Positions 45,913 to 54,870 of a stretch of 60,724 nt of DNA are shown piece by piece. Location: NCBI GenBank assembly GCA_002843155.1, contig PGZD01000006.1:1-60724 (forward strand), written 5' to 3'. Position 1 is the first letter of the stretch. The number at the start of each line of letters is the position of its first letter. The notes under the pieces are model-generated. The model made no database searches, had not been told where the DNA came from, and was given only the letters and a program-made list of their open reading frames with translations. The position numbers and the translations under genes were made by a program. The DNA comes from Gammaproteobacteria bacterium HGW-Gammaproteobacteria-3. GTDB taxonomy: Bacteria > Pseudomonadota > Gammaproteobacteria > Methylococcales > Methylomonadaceae.

Positions 45913-46263
45913 ATGGCGGAATCATCATCCAGACAAGGCATCTTGTCGCTTTCAATCAAAGATAAAAACGCGCTGTATTCGGCTTACATGCCGTATATTA
46001 CCAATGGCGGCCTGTTTATTCCCACCAACCGCAATTATGATATGGGCCAGGAAGTTTTTATGTTGCTCAATCTGATGGAAGAAACCGAGCGCCTGCCCAT
46101 TGCCGGTAAAATCGTCTGGAAAACGCCGAACGGCTCCGAAGGCTTCCGTACCACAGGCATTGGCGTGCAATTCAGTGATCAGGACGGCGGCAGCGCGCGC
46201 AATAAAATCGAGACCTATCTGGCCGGCAGCCTGGAATCGGATCGCGCCACACATACGATGTGA
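45913..46263 (+). CDS. pilZ: PilZ domain protein (type IV pilus PilZ)
   Basis: A 116-residue protein matching the original PilZ of Pseudomonas: YMPYITNGGLFIPTNRNYDMGQEVFMLLNLM followed by GKIVWKTPNG and GIGVQFSDQD. It lacks the RxxxR and D/NxSxxG c-di-GMP-binding residues in the usual places, as does Pseudomonas PilZ, which acts by binding PilB and FimX in pilus assembly. It lies between holB and tatD, its standard position. Confidence 0.92.
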   Translation: MAESSSRQGILSLSIKDKNALYSAYMPYITNGGLFIPTNRNYDMGQEVFMLLNLMEETERLPIAGKIVWKTPNGSEGFRTTGIGVQFSDQDGGSARNKIETYLAGSLESDRATHTM

Positions 46264-46293
46264 GTTTATTTTTTTAATATACTCATCGTAGAT

Positions 46294-46400
46294 CAAAATT
46301 CGGCACCGGAGTGTCCGTCAAAGGACGCCGTGAATACGTCCATGCTGGCAAAGCCTTTGCCGAACACCCCGGCGCCTCCTTAAAGCGGTGCCGAAATTTG
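46294..46400. repeat. Cloverleaf-like inverted-repeat element
   Basis: A 107-base element. The outer arms ATTCGGCACCG (from 46299) and CGGTGCCGAAAT (to 46397) pair; inside are hairpins GTCC/GGAC and GGCAAAG/CTTTGCC. Together they would fold as a multi-branched structure. It contains CCGTGAATACGTCCATG, a word that looks like part of a dispersed family. It lies between pilZ and tatD and ends about 30 bases before the tatD start. Confidence 0.65.
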
Positions 46401-46430
46401 AAGTGCGAAAGGTATAATAAAGACACCGTT

Positions 46431-47207
46431 ATGTTTATCGACTCCCATTGTCATCTGGATCGTATCGATCTGACGCCGTACCAAAATGACTTTTCCTGTT
46501 TTATGCAGGCAGTTACCGAAAACCGGGTCGAGCACATGCTGTGCATCAGCATAGACCTTGAGTCTTACCCGACTCTGTGTGCCCTGACCTCCGGCTATCC
46601 GCAGATTTCGCTGACGGTGGGCGTGCATCCCAATGTTCAGGACGGTAAGGACCCTACGGCTGATGAATTGATCCGTTTGGGGCAAAGCGAGAAAGTGCTG
46701 GCAATCGGTGAAACCGGCCTGGATTATTTCAGAAGCGAAGGTGATTTGACCTGGCAGCATCAGCGGTTCAGGCGGCATATCCAGGCAGCCAAAACATTAA
46801 AAAAACCTTTGATTATCCATACCCGGGACGCCCGTGACGATACCCTGAAAATTCTCGAAGAAGAGGGCGCAGACCGGATCGGCGGTGTTATCCATTGCTT
46901 TACCGAAGATTGGGATTTTGCCGTGCGTGCCATGGAGCTGAATTTTTATATTTCCTTTTCGGGTATCGTGACTTTTAACAACGCCAAGGCCATTCAGGAA
47001 ACAGCGCAAAAAATACCCGCCGACCGGTTTTTGATCGAAACCGACTCCCCTTATCTGGCGCCGACCCCTTTTCGGGGCAAACCCAATTATCCGATTTATG
47101 TGCGCTACGTTGCCGAAAAAATCGCCCAATTAAGAGGCGTCACGGTAGAGACGATAGCCGAACAAAGCAGTACTAATTTTAAGCGGCTTTTTAACGTTGC
47201 CTGCTAA
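46431..47207 (+). CDS. TatD-family metal-dependent hydrolase (YcfH)
   Basis: From ATG 46431 the protein has 258 residues; an upstream in-frame ATG at 46311 lies in the repeat element and is not supported. MFIDSHCHLD begins the TatD fold with HxH metal ligands. GETGLDYF, IHTRDA, HCFTED and ETDSPYLAPTP supply the other ligands. TatD proteins are 3'-5' exonucleases acting on DNA; YcfH is the paralogue found after holB in E. coli. Confidence 0.92.
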   Translation: MFIDSHCHLDRIDLTPYQNDFSCFMQAVTENRVEHMLCISIDLESYPTLCALTSGYPQISLTVGVHPNVQDGKDPTADELIRLGQSEKVLAIGETGLDYFRSEGDLTWQHQRFRRHIQAAKTLKKPLIIHTRDARDDTLKILEEEGADRIGGVIHCFTEDWDFAVRAMELNFYISFSGIVTFNNAKAIQETAQKIPADRFLIETDSPYLAPTPFRGKPNYPIYVRYVAEKIAQLRGVTVETIAEQSSTNFKRLFNVAC

Positions 47208-47334
47208 AAAAGCGTGTCGATTTCGAGATAGGCGTAGGTTCATAAAAATGTGACAGAGTTCCGGTTTGCGCTTTAAATCCGGAAAAATTTCAGATTTGAC
47301 GCTATGCTTTGGCACAATTGTCAGAGAATAGCCC

Positions 47335-48075
47335 ATGAACCCAACCTTTAAACCCCTGATTATTTGTGCGGATGATTCCGAAGGCGCCCCATCTTCAGTA
47401 CGGCGCTTTTTTGTGGGATCGATGGATGACTTGTCAAATTTCGATAATCAAAACGAAAGTGATTATCTGACTGGACTGGTGCATGAACTCTCGCGAAATC
47501 CCGGCTGTTTGCTCGCCCATGTCCGGCGCATTTACTGGTGTTATCGGGAGCGCCTGACTGAACCATTGTTCGCCGCCCTGGTGGATTTTCTGATGGTATT
47601 GAATCACCGGGGGCATGCTATCAGCAGAAAAATGGTGCAGGGCGCACGCTCCCAATTGACCGCTGCACAACGGGATATACTCAATACGGCTTTGGCCGAC
47701 TCCACTCAAGATATAGCGGTGCTGCCGGGCAATCGTTTTTCGGTGTTCAGCAAGGGCCTTGAAGGGACAAGCACATTAATCGAAACAGTAACTGCTGCCG
47801 TTGTTTTTGACCATGATCCTTTGCATTTGGCCGAGGATGCCATGAAATACAGTCAACTGGATGAAGCGATGACTATTCTCGAAGTTGCCATACAAGAGCG
47901 CCCAGAACGCCTGCCTCTGCACCATGCCTTGCTGGAACTTTACCGGTCGACGCACGAACAAGCCCGCTTTGAAAAAATGGCCTCAGAGCTGTCGGTAGAT
48001 GAAAGGGTTTTGCCGGAAGACTGGAAGAATTTAAAAAATTATTTTAAAGGGCGCTCGGACTCACATGTCGAATAA
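47335..48075 (+). CDS. TPR-like protein opening the GTPase/partner-switch operon
   Basis: A 246-residue soluble protein not recognised as a known family. The middle (LVHELSRNPGCLLAHVRRIYWCYRERL) is helical; the C-terminal part (SQLDEAMTILEVAIQERPER then LPLHHALLELYRS) has the A-x-x-x-L pattern of one or two TPR units, similar to the end of FimV-like proteins. A scaffold role is suggested. It overlaps the next gene by 11 bases, and the nine genes to 56108 run in one direction, so it is probably the first gene of the operon. Confidence 0.6.
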   Translation: MNPTFKPLIICADDSEGAPSSVRRFFVGSMDDLSNFDNQNESDYLTGLVHELSRNPGCLLAHVRRIYWCYRERLTEPLFAALVDFLMVLNHRGHAISRKMVQGARSQLTAAQRDILNTALADSTQDIAVLPGNRFSVFSKGLEGTSTLIETVTAAVVFDHDPLHLAEDAMKYSQLDEAMTILEVAIQERPERLPLHHALLELYRSTHEQARFEKMASELSVDERVLPEDWKNLKNYFKGRSDSHVE

Positions 48076-49288
48076 AGGCAAAACCGCTTTAAAAGTCGCC
48101 CTTTTAGGCATGGATGAGCGTACCTATAAAACGCTGGCCCAATATCTGCTTGGGCCTTGTAAAAATGCTGCGATCACCGTTTCTGATGACAACGACGCCG
48201 AAGTCAATATTATCGATGCGGATCTGCCCAGGAGCCGGGTTCTGCTGGAAAAACTGTTGCATGAAAAATCCGCTCGGCCGCTGATTGTCCTGTCATTAAA
48301 ACCTATGGGCAACGGCAGCTTCCTGTTTGTGCAAAAACCCATTCAGACAGACGCCATGCTGGCGGTTCTGGCGCAAGCACGGGAACACATCCAAAACGCC
48401 GACAAGGATGACAACCAGACGGTTTTAGTGGCCTCGCTGACAGAGGTGGATCAGAACGCCGACGCGAGCGGGAAGGTTGAAAGCGACGCAAAACCTTCAG
48501 TGCCCGCGCCTTTGAAGCGTCATACCGCCGACTTGAATGAACGCAATAAAACCTCCAAGCACCGTGCGGCCATGCACATGGATGAAAAAGGTTTTACTGC
48601 CTTAATGGGGGGCATGAAGTCGGTGGATATCGGAGACAGCCGACAAGTCAAAGACGCACGTTATAATCCCCGTGATTACTTTCAAGGCTATCTGCAATCC
48701 GCTTTTAAAGTATCGCGCGCCCGTGCGCAAGTACTGCAATTAAACTCCGGCTGGAAGCCGGTGCTTATTTTTCCGCACAGCAACGAAGTCTGGCTGGATG
48801 CCGATGACAGACAATTACGCGCCTTTGCCAGCATAATCATCAACAAAAACGACAATCAAAAAATGTCGCTTACCGAGATAAAGTCCAAACCGCTTGACGG
48901 TGAAGCCCTGGATAAATTTCAGACTATGGATGCGCTGTTATGGAAATTGGCTTGTTGGACTTCAAAAGGGCGTTATCCCGAGCCTTTCGATATAGAGCGC
49001 CCGTTTTATCTGAAGCATTGGCCTAACTTTACCCGTTTGTTAGTGACGCCGCATGCGTTGCGGATAGCCGCATTGCTGATAGAAAAACCTCGAACCGCAA
49101 CCAATATCGCCAGGACGCTTCATATAAAACCCGAGTATGTTTTTGTCTTTATCAGCGCCGCCGCCGCGCTTGGCCTGCTAGGCCAGGCCGCCAGAAATGC
49201 GGACATTGAAGTGGCGCCGCAAGCACTTAAGCCCGATAAAAAACAAGGCTTGCTGCGGCGTATTATCAATAAGTTGCGGTTAAATTAA
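48065..49288 (+). CDS. Degenerate receiver-like protein
   Basis: A 407-residue soluble protein. Residues 8 to about 115 resemble a receiver domain: VALLGMDERTYKTL, then NIIDADLP with a possible phospho-acceptor Asp, then LIVLSLKP, and VQKPI where the conserved Lys-Pro would be; the first acidic pair is missing. The middle is charged and low-complexity. The last 80 residues (PHALRIAALLIEKPRTATNI...YVFVFISAAAALGLL) look like a winged helix. It may be an adaptor or DNA-binding output of the operon. No family name is claimed. Confidence 0.55.
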   Translation: MSNKGKTALKVALLGMDERTYKTLAQYLLGPCKNAAITVSDDNDAEVNIIDADLPRSRVLLEKLLHEKSARPLIVLSLKPMGNGSFLFVQKPIQTDAMLAVLAQAREHIQNADKDDNQTVLVASLTEVDQNADASGKVESDAKPSVPAPLKRHTADLNERNKTSKHRAAMHMDEKGFTALMGGMKSVDIGDSRQVKDARYNPRDYFQGYLQSAFKVSRARAQVLQLNSGWKPVLIFPHSNEVWLDADDRQLRAFASIIINKNDNQKMSLTEIKSKPLDGEALDKFQTMDALLWKLACWTSKGRYPEPFDIERPFYLKHWPNFTRLLVTPHALRIAALLIEKPRTATNIARTLHIKPEYVFVFISAAAALGLLGQAARNADIEVAPQALKPDKKQGLLRRIINKLRLN

Positions 49289-49311
49289 GGTCTAATGGAA
49301 GCTTAAAACAC

Positions 49312-49848
49312 ATGAGTCAGTACAAAATAATCTTTACCGGGCCTGTCGGTGCGGGGAAAACCACAGCCATTCATACCATCAGTGATAGTGCGCCGATTAA
49401 AACCGACGCCGCTGCCAGCGATATGACCAAAACCAGAAAATCAGCCACGACGGTGGCGATGGATTATGGCGTGATGAATTTGACCGACGGTGAAAAGCTG
49501 CATCTTTATGGGACGCCCGGTCAAGAACGCTTCGATTTCATGTGGGATATTCTGACATCGGGCGGCATCGGCCTGATTTTACTACTGGACAATACGCGTG
49601 CCGACCCCTTTCTGGACATGAAGTTTTTCCTGGACGCCTTTGCCGACTTTATTGCCGAAACCCATGTGGCCATTGGGGTGACGCAAATGGATGTAAGTAA
49701 CAGACCGATGATCGGCGACTATCAGCAAAGATTAAAAGAACTGGGTATCAACCCGCCGGTTTTTGCAGTCGATGCACGGGTCAAAAATGATGTTTCGCTC
49801 TTGATACAGGCTTTGCTCTATTCCTTGGATCCCGGCCTGGAAGCCTAA
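49312..49848 (+). CDS. MglA-like small GTPase
   Basis: A 178-residue Ras-like GTPase. P-loop GPVGAGKTT is at 10-18. The G3 region reads HLYGTPGQERF (64-74), so the usual Asp is absent, as in MglA (HLYTVPGQ type) and the Cvn GTPases. The G4 position is GVTQMD rather than NKxD. Such GTPases switch polarity in Myxococcus and work with roadblock/LC7 partners, two of which are encoded nearby. The start is 23 bases after the previous gene and the stop two bases before the next. Confidence 0.85.
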   Translation: MSQYKIIFTGPVGAGKTTAIHTISDSAPIKTDAAASDMTKTRKSATTVAMDYGVMNLTDGEKLHLYGTPGQERFDFMWDILTSGGIGLILLLDNTRADPFLDMKFFLDAFADFIAETHVAIGVTQMDVSNRPMIGDYQQRLKELGINPPVFAVDARVKNDVSLLIQALLYSLDPGLEA

Positions 49849-49850
49849 GC

Positions 49851-50486
49851 ATGGCCGACTATAAGCTTATAGAAGGCCTTTTTATCTACCCAACGCCGAC
49901 GGGGGCTTATTATGCCGTGGCGTCAAAAGAAAACGATAAAACCCGACAATTTTTACGGGCCTTGTTCAGGCGGAAACATACGCCGGTCTTGTCCATCGGG
50001 CAATTGATGGCGTTAATGGCATTGGATGAGCCGCAAAAAGGACTGGAATTACTGCACCATTGCCAGAAACTGGGGTTTATTCAAGGGCTGGAGCAGGCAA
50101 TCGATGCGCCGACTGGCGCGTTGGAACAAATATTGCCGGACTTACTCGCCCCGCTTTCGGAAAATGGCAAGGTTTTATTGGCCGATAACCAAGGATTTTA
50201 TCTGGCCAGTCATGGTTTTGCCCATGAAGTGGCGGAAGAGTTGTCGGCTTTGGGGGCGGAAATAGCTACCATTCATGAACGAAGGGCCGGGCTGTTGATG
50301 AACAATCTCGGGTTGTCCAGCAGCGCCTGGGCGGTTGTCGATGCGAAAGGGCACAGCAAAATCGGTTTTTGGCCGCTGTATATCGGCAATACCCGCTTTG
50401 TACTGGTTATTTCGGGCATCCCGCATTTCAACCAACCGGAGATGGTTTCTTTATGTTGGAGCTTGAGCAGCCGCTATGCCGGATAA
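49851..50486 (+). CDS. Roadblock/LC7-like protein, probable GTPase partner
   Basis: A 211-residue soluble protein. The N-terminal about 95 residues are helical (LSIGQLMALMALDEPQKGLELLHHCQKLGFI). The C-terminal part has the strand-helix order of a roadblock domain: VLLADNQGFYLASHG, HEVAEELSALGAEIATIHERR, SAWAVVDAKGHSKIGFWPLYIGNTRFVLVISG. It starts two bases after the GTPase, the arrangement seen for mglB-mglA and conservons, so it probably regulates nucleotide turnover by the GTPase. Sequence alone gives moderate support. Confidence 0.6.
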   Translation: MADYKLIEGLFIYPTPTGAYYAVASKENDKTRQFLRALFRRKHTPVLSIGQLMALMALDEPQKGLELLHHCQKLGFIQGLEQAIDAPTGALEQILPDLLAPLSENGKVLLADNQGFYLASHGFAHEVAEELSALGAEIATIHERRAGLLMNNLGLSSSAWAVVDAKGHSKIGFWPLYIGNTRFVLVISGIPHFNQPEMVSLCWSLSSRYAG

Positions 50487-50542
50487 GTTAAGATCCGAAA
50501 AACCTGAAAAAATAGTATAAGAAAACAGTGGGGTGTGGCGCT

Positions 50543-53239
50543 ATGCAAGAATATTTCCGACGACTGATTAATTATTTGCTGAGCCAATATGTAACGGTTT
50601 TAGTCGTATTGGCGCTAGTGAACTGCGGAACTTATTTTGTTCTTACCACCGATTTACTCAGGCAGGAGGGCAATATCGCGTTAGTCAAGTTAAGCACCGA
50701 ACTCAGTCATTTAGTGAGTGAGATTAACTTCCTGACATTACAGCTTCATTACGTAAGCGATCATAGTAAAACAAATGCCATTCGTAGCCAAATCATTAAA
50801 GACCAAACTTTACTCAAAGATAATTTTGCAACCTTGCAAAATGGCGACCGGTTTATTCGTAGAGGCTCCAGACTGGTTCGCGAAAAAGATAACTTGTCCA
50901 GGGACATACAGTTAATATACTTTGAAAAACCGATTGAACTGAGTCGCTACATCGATAGCTATATCATGGTTTCTAAAAGCTTATTGAACGTGGACCCCCA
51001 GCAAAAAGAATTGAATCGCCCGACATTGACCAAACTGCATGATGAATTGTCGCCTCGAATATTGGCAGGCCTCAGTGAAGCCACCAGGGTCTATCAAAAG
51101 CAGAGCGAACAAATGCTAAGCGGTACGCTGAACTTGCAGAATGTTATCCTTTTTCTCGCATTGGCTACTTTGGCGCTGGTGGGAGCCATTTTACTTCGGC
51201 CTCTGATTGTTAAATTACAGGAAACTACATTTAGAGTACAGGAAGAAAAAAACTTTGCGGATAACGTTATCAACACAGCTGAAGCTTTGATTATCGGCGT
51301 TGATCCATACGGGCAAATAACTTTATTCAATCATTGCGCTGAAGAAAACACCGGCTGGGAAGAAGAAGAAATAAGCGGCAAGGATTTTTTTGAACAGTTT
51401 ATTCCTATAAATGATCAGGGGCTCCTGAAAAAGCTATTTACCGATATGATGTATGGTACGGTTGAATTTGCAGATGAAATCGAAACCCCATTGACTATTC
51501 GTACCGGCGAACAAATTAATATCATTTGGCATTCGACGGTGGTTCACGATTTACGAACCCGCAAGCCGATCCTGTTTTTGATGACAGGCATTGATATCAC
51601 CGAACGAAAACAGGCAGAACGCAAGTTGCATGAGGCGCATACCGAGCTTGAAAAAATAAGTGCACGGTTAACAGGGGAGGTTGAACTGGCAGCCTCTTTG
51701 CAGCGTTCTATTTTGCCGGATCCGAACATTCAATTACCGGGTATTCAAGGTGAGGCCGGTCTGTTGACTTCCACCGAGGTGGGTGGCGATTATTATGATT
51801 ATTATGTCGTCGATGGACACAAATCGGTATTGCTTGTCGGCGATGTCAGCGGTCATGGCGTCGCAGCCGGAACTATGGTGAGTGCGGCAAAAGCCGGAAT
51901 TTATCCGTTAGCGCACGGAGGGATTAGTAATCCTGGCGAGATTCTGCAATCGCTCAACGAAACTATGCTGGCTACCGCACAGCGATCGTTATTAATGACA
52001 ATGGCCTGCGTCACGGTGGACGCTATTACCGGTAAACTTATTTTTGCCAATGCAGGGCATGTCTTGCCTTACTTGTGGCGGAATCGGGAACAGCATTGGG
52101 AAATGCTGGAGGCTTCCGGTTTGCCTTTGGGTAAAAGTATTGATTCCGATTATTTTACGTCTTCGATCGAACTGCAAATGGAATTGGGAGACCGGATTTT
52201 TATGTTCACCGATGGCTTGGTGGAGGAAGAATCTCCAGATGGCGAAGCTTTCGGATATGAGCGGTTAGAGTATGTTCTTAATCAATATGGTGGGGCAACA
52301 CCTGGAGTCTTGCGCGATCATTTGTTGGAAGCGGTGCGCCACCATTGCGCGGGATGGGCGTTTACCGACGATATTACCATTATGACGGTTATCCACAGCG
52401 ACCGGATTATGCCGACGGATAGTTCGCTGGAAGAGGCCAGTGATATTATTCGTGTGTCAGATACGTTTTATCGTCGTGGCGATCATCCTATTCCTCGTAT
52501 CGCGCGGGAATATGTGGTGTTTTTTGCCGATAAAGATTATTCGGATTTATTACCCCGATTCAGTCAGGATGGAATTTGCCGGGTTCTGCCTCGCAATAAC
52601 GAGACTTGCAAAGCATTAGGTTGGGAAAAATTATTGAATCAGCATCATTATTGCGTTGACGATGATTTATACACATTGATCCCCGTTGCTTCGTTGCAAA
52701 AACATTTTCAATTGACGCATACCGAAGACAAGTTGTTTATCATGGAAGAAATACAAGCCTGGTTAAAGGATCAGCAAGTACTCCAGGAAGAACATTTGGA
52801 GAGCCTGATTGTCGCTTTGGATGAAATGATCGAAAATAGCTTATATGCTGCGCCTCGTGACGGTAAAGGTACCCCCTATTATCAAAAAGGTATAGCTCGC
52901 GAACTTTCCGAACACGAAGAAGTACGCATTGATTTGGCTCTGACGGACAAATATATGGGATTGATGGTTACCGACAACTGGGGCACATTAACGCCGTCCG
53001 TATTTCTTAAAAGTATTGCCCATGCCATGGATTCCGGCGTCGATGCGGGTGTCGGCGGCGCCGGACTCTATATGTTGTGGCGGTTATCGGATTATTTCCA
53101 AGTTCGGATTTTCCCGCAACAAAAAACCCAGGTTACTACGCTGTGGAACTTGAATAATCCAGTCACTATGGATACAAACTCAGGGTTTCAGTTTCTATAC
53201 CACAGTAAGCTTGATGCTGGAAGCAAAATAGGAGTCTGA
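50543..53239 (+). CDS. Membrane PAS-PP2C phosphatase with C-terminal RsbW-like ATPase
   Basis: From ATG 50543 the protein has 898 residues; GTG 50528 is possible. Membrane helices lie near 12-32 and 195-220 and enclose a periplasmic helical sensor. A PAS domain follows (FADNVINTAEALIIGVD to TGIDITERKQAE), then a short coiled coil and a SpoIIE-type PP2C with metal Asps in GGDYYDYY, GDVSGHG, FTDGLVEE and FTDDITIM. The C-terminal 130 residues are a GHKL ATPase: N box DEMIENSLYAA, VTDNWGTL, GVGGAGLYMLWRLSDYF. It thus joins RsbU-like phosphatase and RsbW-like kinase activities. Its target is probably the STAS protein encoded two bases later. Confidence 0.88.
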   Translation: MQEYFRRLINYLLSQYVTVLVVLALVNCGTYFVLTTDLLRQEGNIALVKLSTELSHLVSEINFLTLQLHYVSDHSKTNAIRSQIIKDQTLLKDNFATLQNGDRFIRRGSRLVREKDNLSRDIQLIYFEKPIELSRYIDSYIMVSKSLLNVDPQQKELNRPTLTKLHDELSPRILAGLSEATRVYQKQSEQMLSGTLNLQNVILFLALATLALVGAILLRPLIVKLQETTFRVQEEKNFADNVINTAEALIIGVDPYGQITLFNHCAEENTGWEEEEISGKDFFEQFIPINDQGLLKKLFTDMMYGTVEFADEIETPLTIRTGEQINIIWHSTVVHDLRTRKPILFLMTGIDITERKQAERKLHEAHTELEKISARLTGEVELAASLQRSILPDPNIQLPGIQGEAGLLTSTEVGGDYYDYYVVDGHKSVLLVGDVSGHGVAAGTMVSAAKAGIYPLAHGGISNPGEILQSLNETMLATAQRSLLMTMACVTVDAITGKLIFANAGHVLPYLWRNREQHWEMLEASGLPLGKSIDSDYFTSSIELQMELGDRIFMFTDGLVEEESPDGEAFGYERLEYVLNQYGGATPGVLRDHLLEAVRHHCAGWAFTDDITIMTVIHSDRIMPTDSSLEEASDIIRVSDTFYRRGDHPIPRIAREYVVFFADKDYSDLLPRFSQDGICRVLPRNNETCKALGWEKLLNQHHYCVDDDLYTLIPVASLQKHFQLTHTEDKLFIMEEIQAWLKDQQVLQEEHLESLIVALDEMIENSLYAAPRDGKGTPYYQKGIARELSEHEEVRIDLALTDKYMGLMVTDNWGTLTPSVFLKSIAHAMDSGVDAGVGGAGLYMLWRLSDYFQVRIFPQQKTQVTTLWNLNNPVTMDTNSGFQFLYHSKLDAGSKIGV

Positions 53240-53241
53240 GC

Positions 53242-54372
53242 ATGTCTATGTCATCTTTACTGACGGTTAAGCTGATTTCCAATGCCGATGGCCAATATTG
53301 CTTTGATTGCATGGGTACTATCGATGCCCATGCTTCATCGGCGTTTATCGTATTTGACTCAATACCGGCTGGAACTCTTGTGGTACTGGATTTTAGCCAT
53401 ATCGAACGCATTAATTCGATGGGTCTGTCACTTTTGCTGAAACTTTTTGACGAATGGGAGCATAACGATATTCGTATTGAAGTACACAATCTCAACAGAA
53501 TGCTAAAGATGTTGTTTAAAATAACAGGGTTGAGTAGATTTATCCAGGGTTCTGGGGCGATTTCCCAAGGAACCGATTTGATCGGGCCGACGCCATCGGC
53601 ACATACCCACAAGGTCGATGCCGATAATGACCCCGTTTCTACAAGCAGTAAATCGAAATTGAATTTTGTCGCCAGCTTACAAACTGGCGCTCAATTAAGT
53701 GGTTGGTATTTATTAAATACTTATCTGCAACGTCGCATGCAAAAAATTATTCATTTTGAACAAGCCCAGAATGTAAGCAATATTACTCCCGACTTTTTAT
53801 TTAGTAAACCCTTTGAAGCCTGTGCAATGATGAAGAAAGGATTTATTCCCTTGATGCGGCCTATTGCAGAAGCGGATGAAGTCGTTATTCTTTGCCGCTT
53901 CGATGATGAGCGGAATCTGACGGATATTGAAAACACCAACGTCGTTACTGCTGTAGAAGCCAGTTTTGTTTATTTATTGGGACGCTTCTTATGTGATGAG
54001 AGCGGTATTGATACGACAAGATTCAATTTTCATTTTGCCGGCAATGAAATTAAAGCGCTACAAATGCTTTTCAGAAAGCAAGCCGATCTTTTATTTATGT
54101 TGAAAAAAACTTATGACGGATTGTCATCTCTGAGCCGTAAGAATGTGCGGCAACTGGATGCAAGCGACACCAACTTTACGTTTCATTTATTTAGTATTTC
54201 ACCTTATCTGAGAACTGAAGGCGAAGCTTTAAGCGATGTGTTGAGTGACATGAAGAACGATGAGCAAGGTAAAAAAATATTGCAAGATCTTCAATTTGAA
54301 GGCTGGTGTAAACCTGAACAGGCTGAACTGAATATGCTGGAAATGGTGTTTGACCGTTATATAAAAAACTGA
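53242..54372 (+). CDS. STAS domain fused to a PhnD-like binding domain
   Basis: A 376-residue cytoplasmic protein. Residues 5-110 are a STAS (anti-sigma antagonist) domain: LVVLDFSHIERINSMGLSLL, where Ser59 in NSMG is at the phosphorylated position. From about 140 the protein resembles the phosphonate/phosphite-binding PhnD fold: GWYLLNTYLQRRMQKI, a middle with FEACAMMKKGFIPLMRPIAEADEVVIL, and a C-terminal helix pair. There is no signal peptide. The phosphatase-kinase upstream could set Ser59, with the binding domain reporting a small ligand. I know of no described protein with this layout. Confidence 0.78.
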   Translation: MSMSSLLTVKLISNADGQYCFDCMGTIDAHASSAFIVFDSIPAGTLVVLDFSHIERINSMGLSLLLKLFDEWEHNDIRIEVHNLNRMLKMLFKITGLSRFIQGSGAISQGTDLIGPTPSAHTHKVDADNDPVSTSSKSKLNFVASLQTGAQLSGWYLLNTYLQRRMQKIIHFEQAQNVSNITPDFLFSKPFEACAMMKKGFIPLMRPIAEADEVVILCRFDDERNLTDIENTNVVTAVEASFVYLLGRFLCDESGIDTTRFNFHFAGNEIKALQMLFRKQADLLFMLKKTYDGLSSLSRKNVRQLDASDTNFTFHLFSISPYLRTEGEALSDVLSDMKNDEQGKKILQDLQFEGWCKPEQAELNMLEMVFDRYIKN

Positions 54373-54449
54373 TTTCAAAACATAAAATAAAGTTCGTGTC
54401 ATCTGATCGAATTACGGTTTATTTAGATTTAAAATTTACGGGGAAAAAA

Positions 54450-54812
54450 ATGAAAGCAGATATGTTAACCTCCATATTGGAGCAATTGAACGGCACCTCG
54501 GCGGAAATAGAGGCATCCGGCGTGGTTTCAACCGATGGCCTCATGATGGCGGCGGTGCTGCCTCAAGGTTTGGATGAAGATAGGGTGGGCGCCATGAGCG
54601 CGGCGATGCTTTCGTTAGGTTCCAGAACGTCTCAGGAACTGAATCGGGGCGAGTTGGAGCAAGTGCTCATTAAAGGTGAAAAAGGCTATGTGCTGATGAC
54701 ACAGGCGGGTGAAGATGCGGTACTGACCGTGCTGGCAAAACCCAATGCCAAATTGGGTCTTATTTTTCTGGATGTAAAAAGGGCGGCCCAGTCCATCCAG
54801 GAATTCATGTAA
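54450..54812 (+). CDS. Roadblock/LC7 domain protein (MglB-like)
   Basis: From the ATG at 54450 (GGGG upstream) the protein has 120 residues, the normal roadblock length; the frame also opens at GTG 54396. MLTSILEQLNGTSAEIEASGVVSTDGLMMAAVLP is the typical first half, and the end (KLGLIFLDVKRAAQSIQEFM) the last helix. Roadblock dimers act as GAPs or scaffolds for MglA-like GTPases such as the one at 49312. It starts 77 bases after the STAS gene. Confidence 0.88.
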   Translation: MKADMLTSILEQLNGTSAEIEASGVVSTDGLMMAAVLPQGLDEDRVGAMSAAMLSLGSRTSQELNRGELEQVLIKGEKGYVLMTQAGEDAVLTVLAKPNAKLGLIFLDVKRAAQSIQEFM

Positions 54813-54870
54813 TCGGCTTATTCCCGGTACAGCATAACCCGCATGAGTGGAGCGAAGAAAGGGGTGGACA

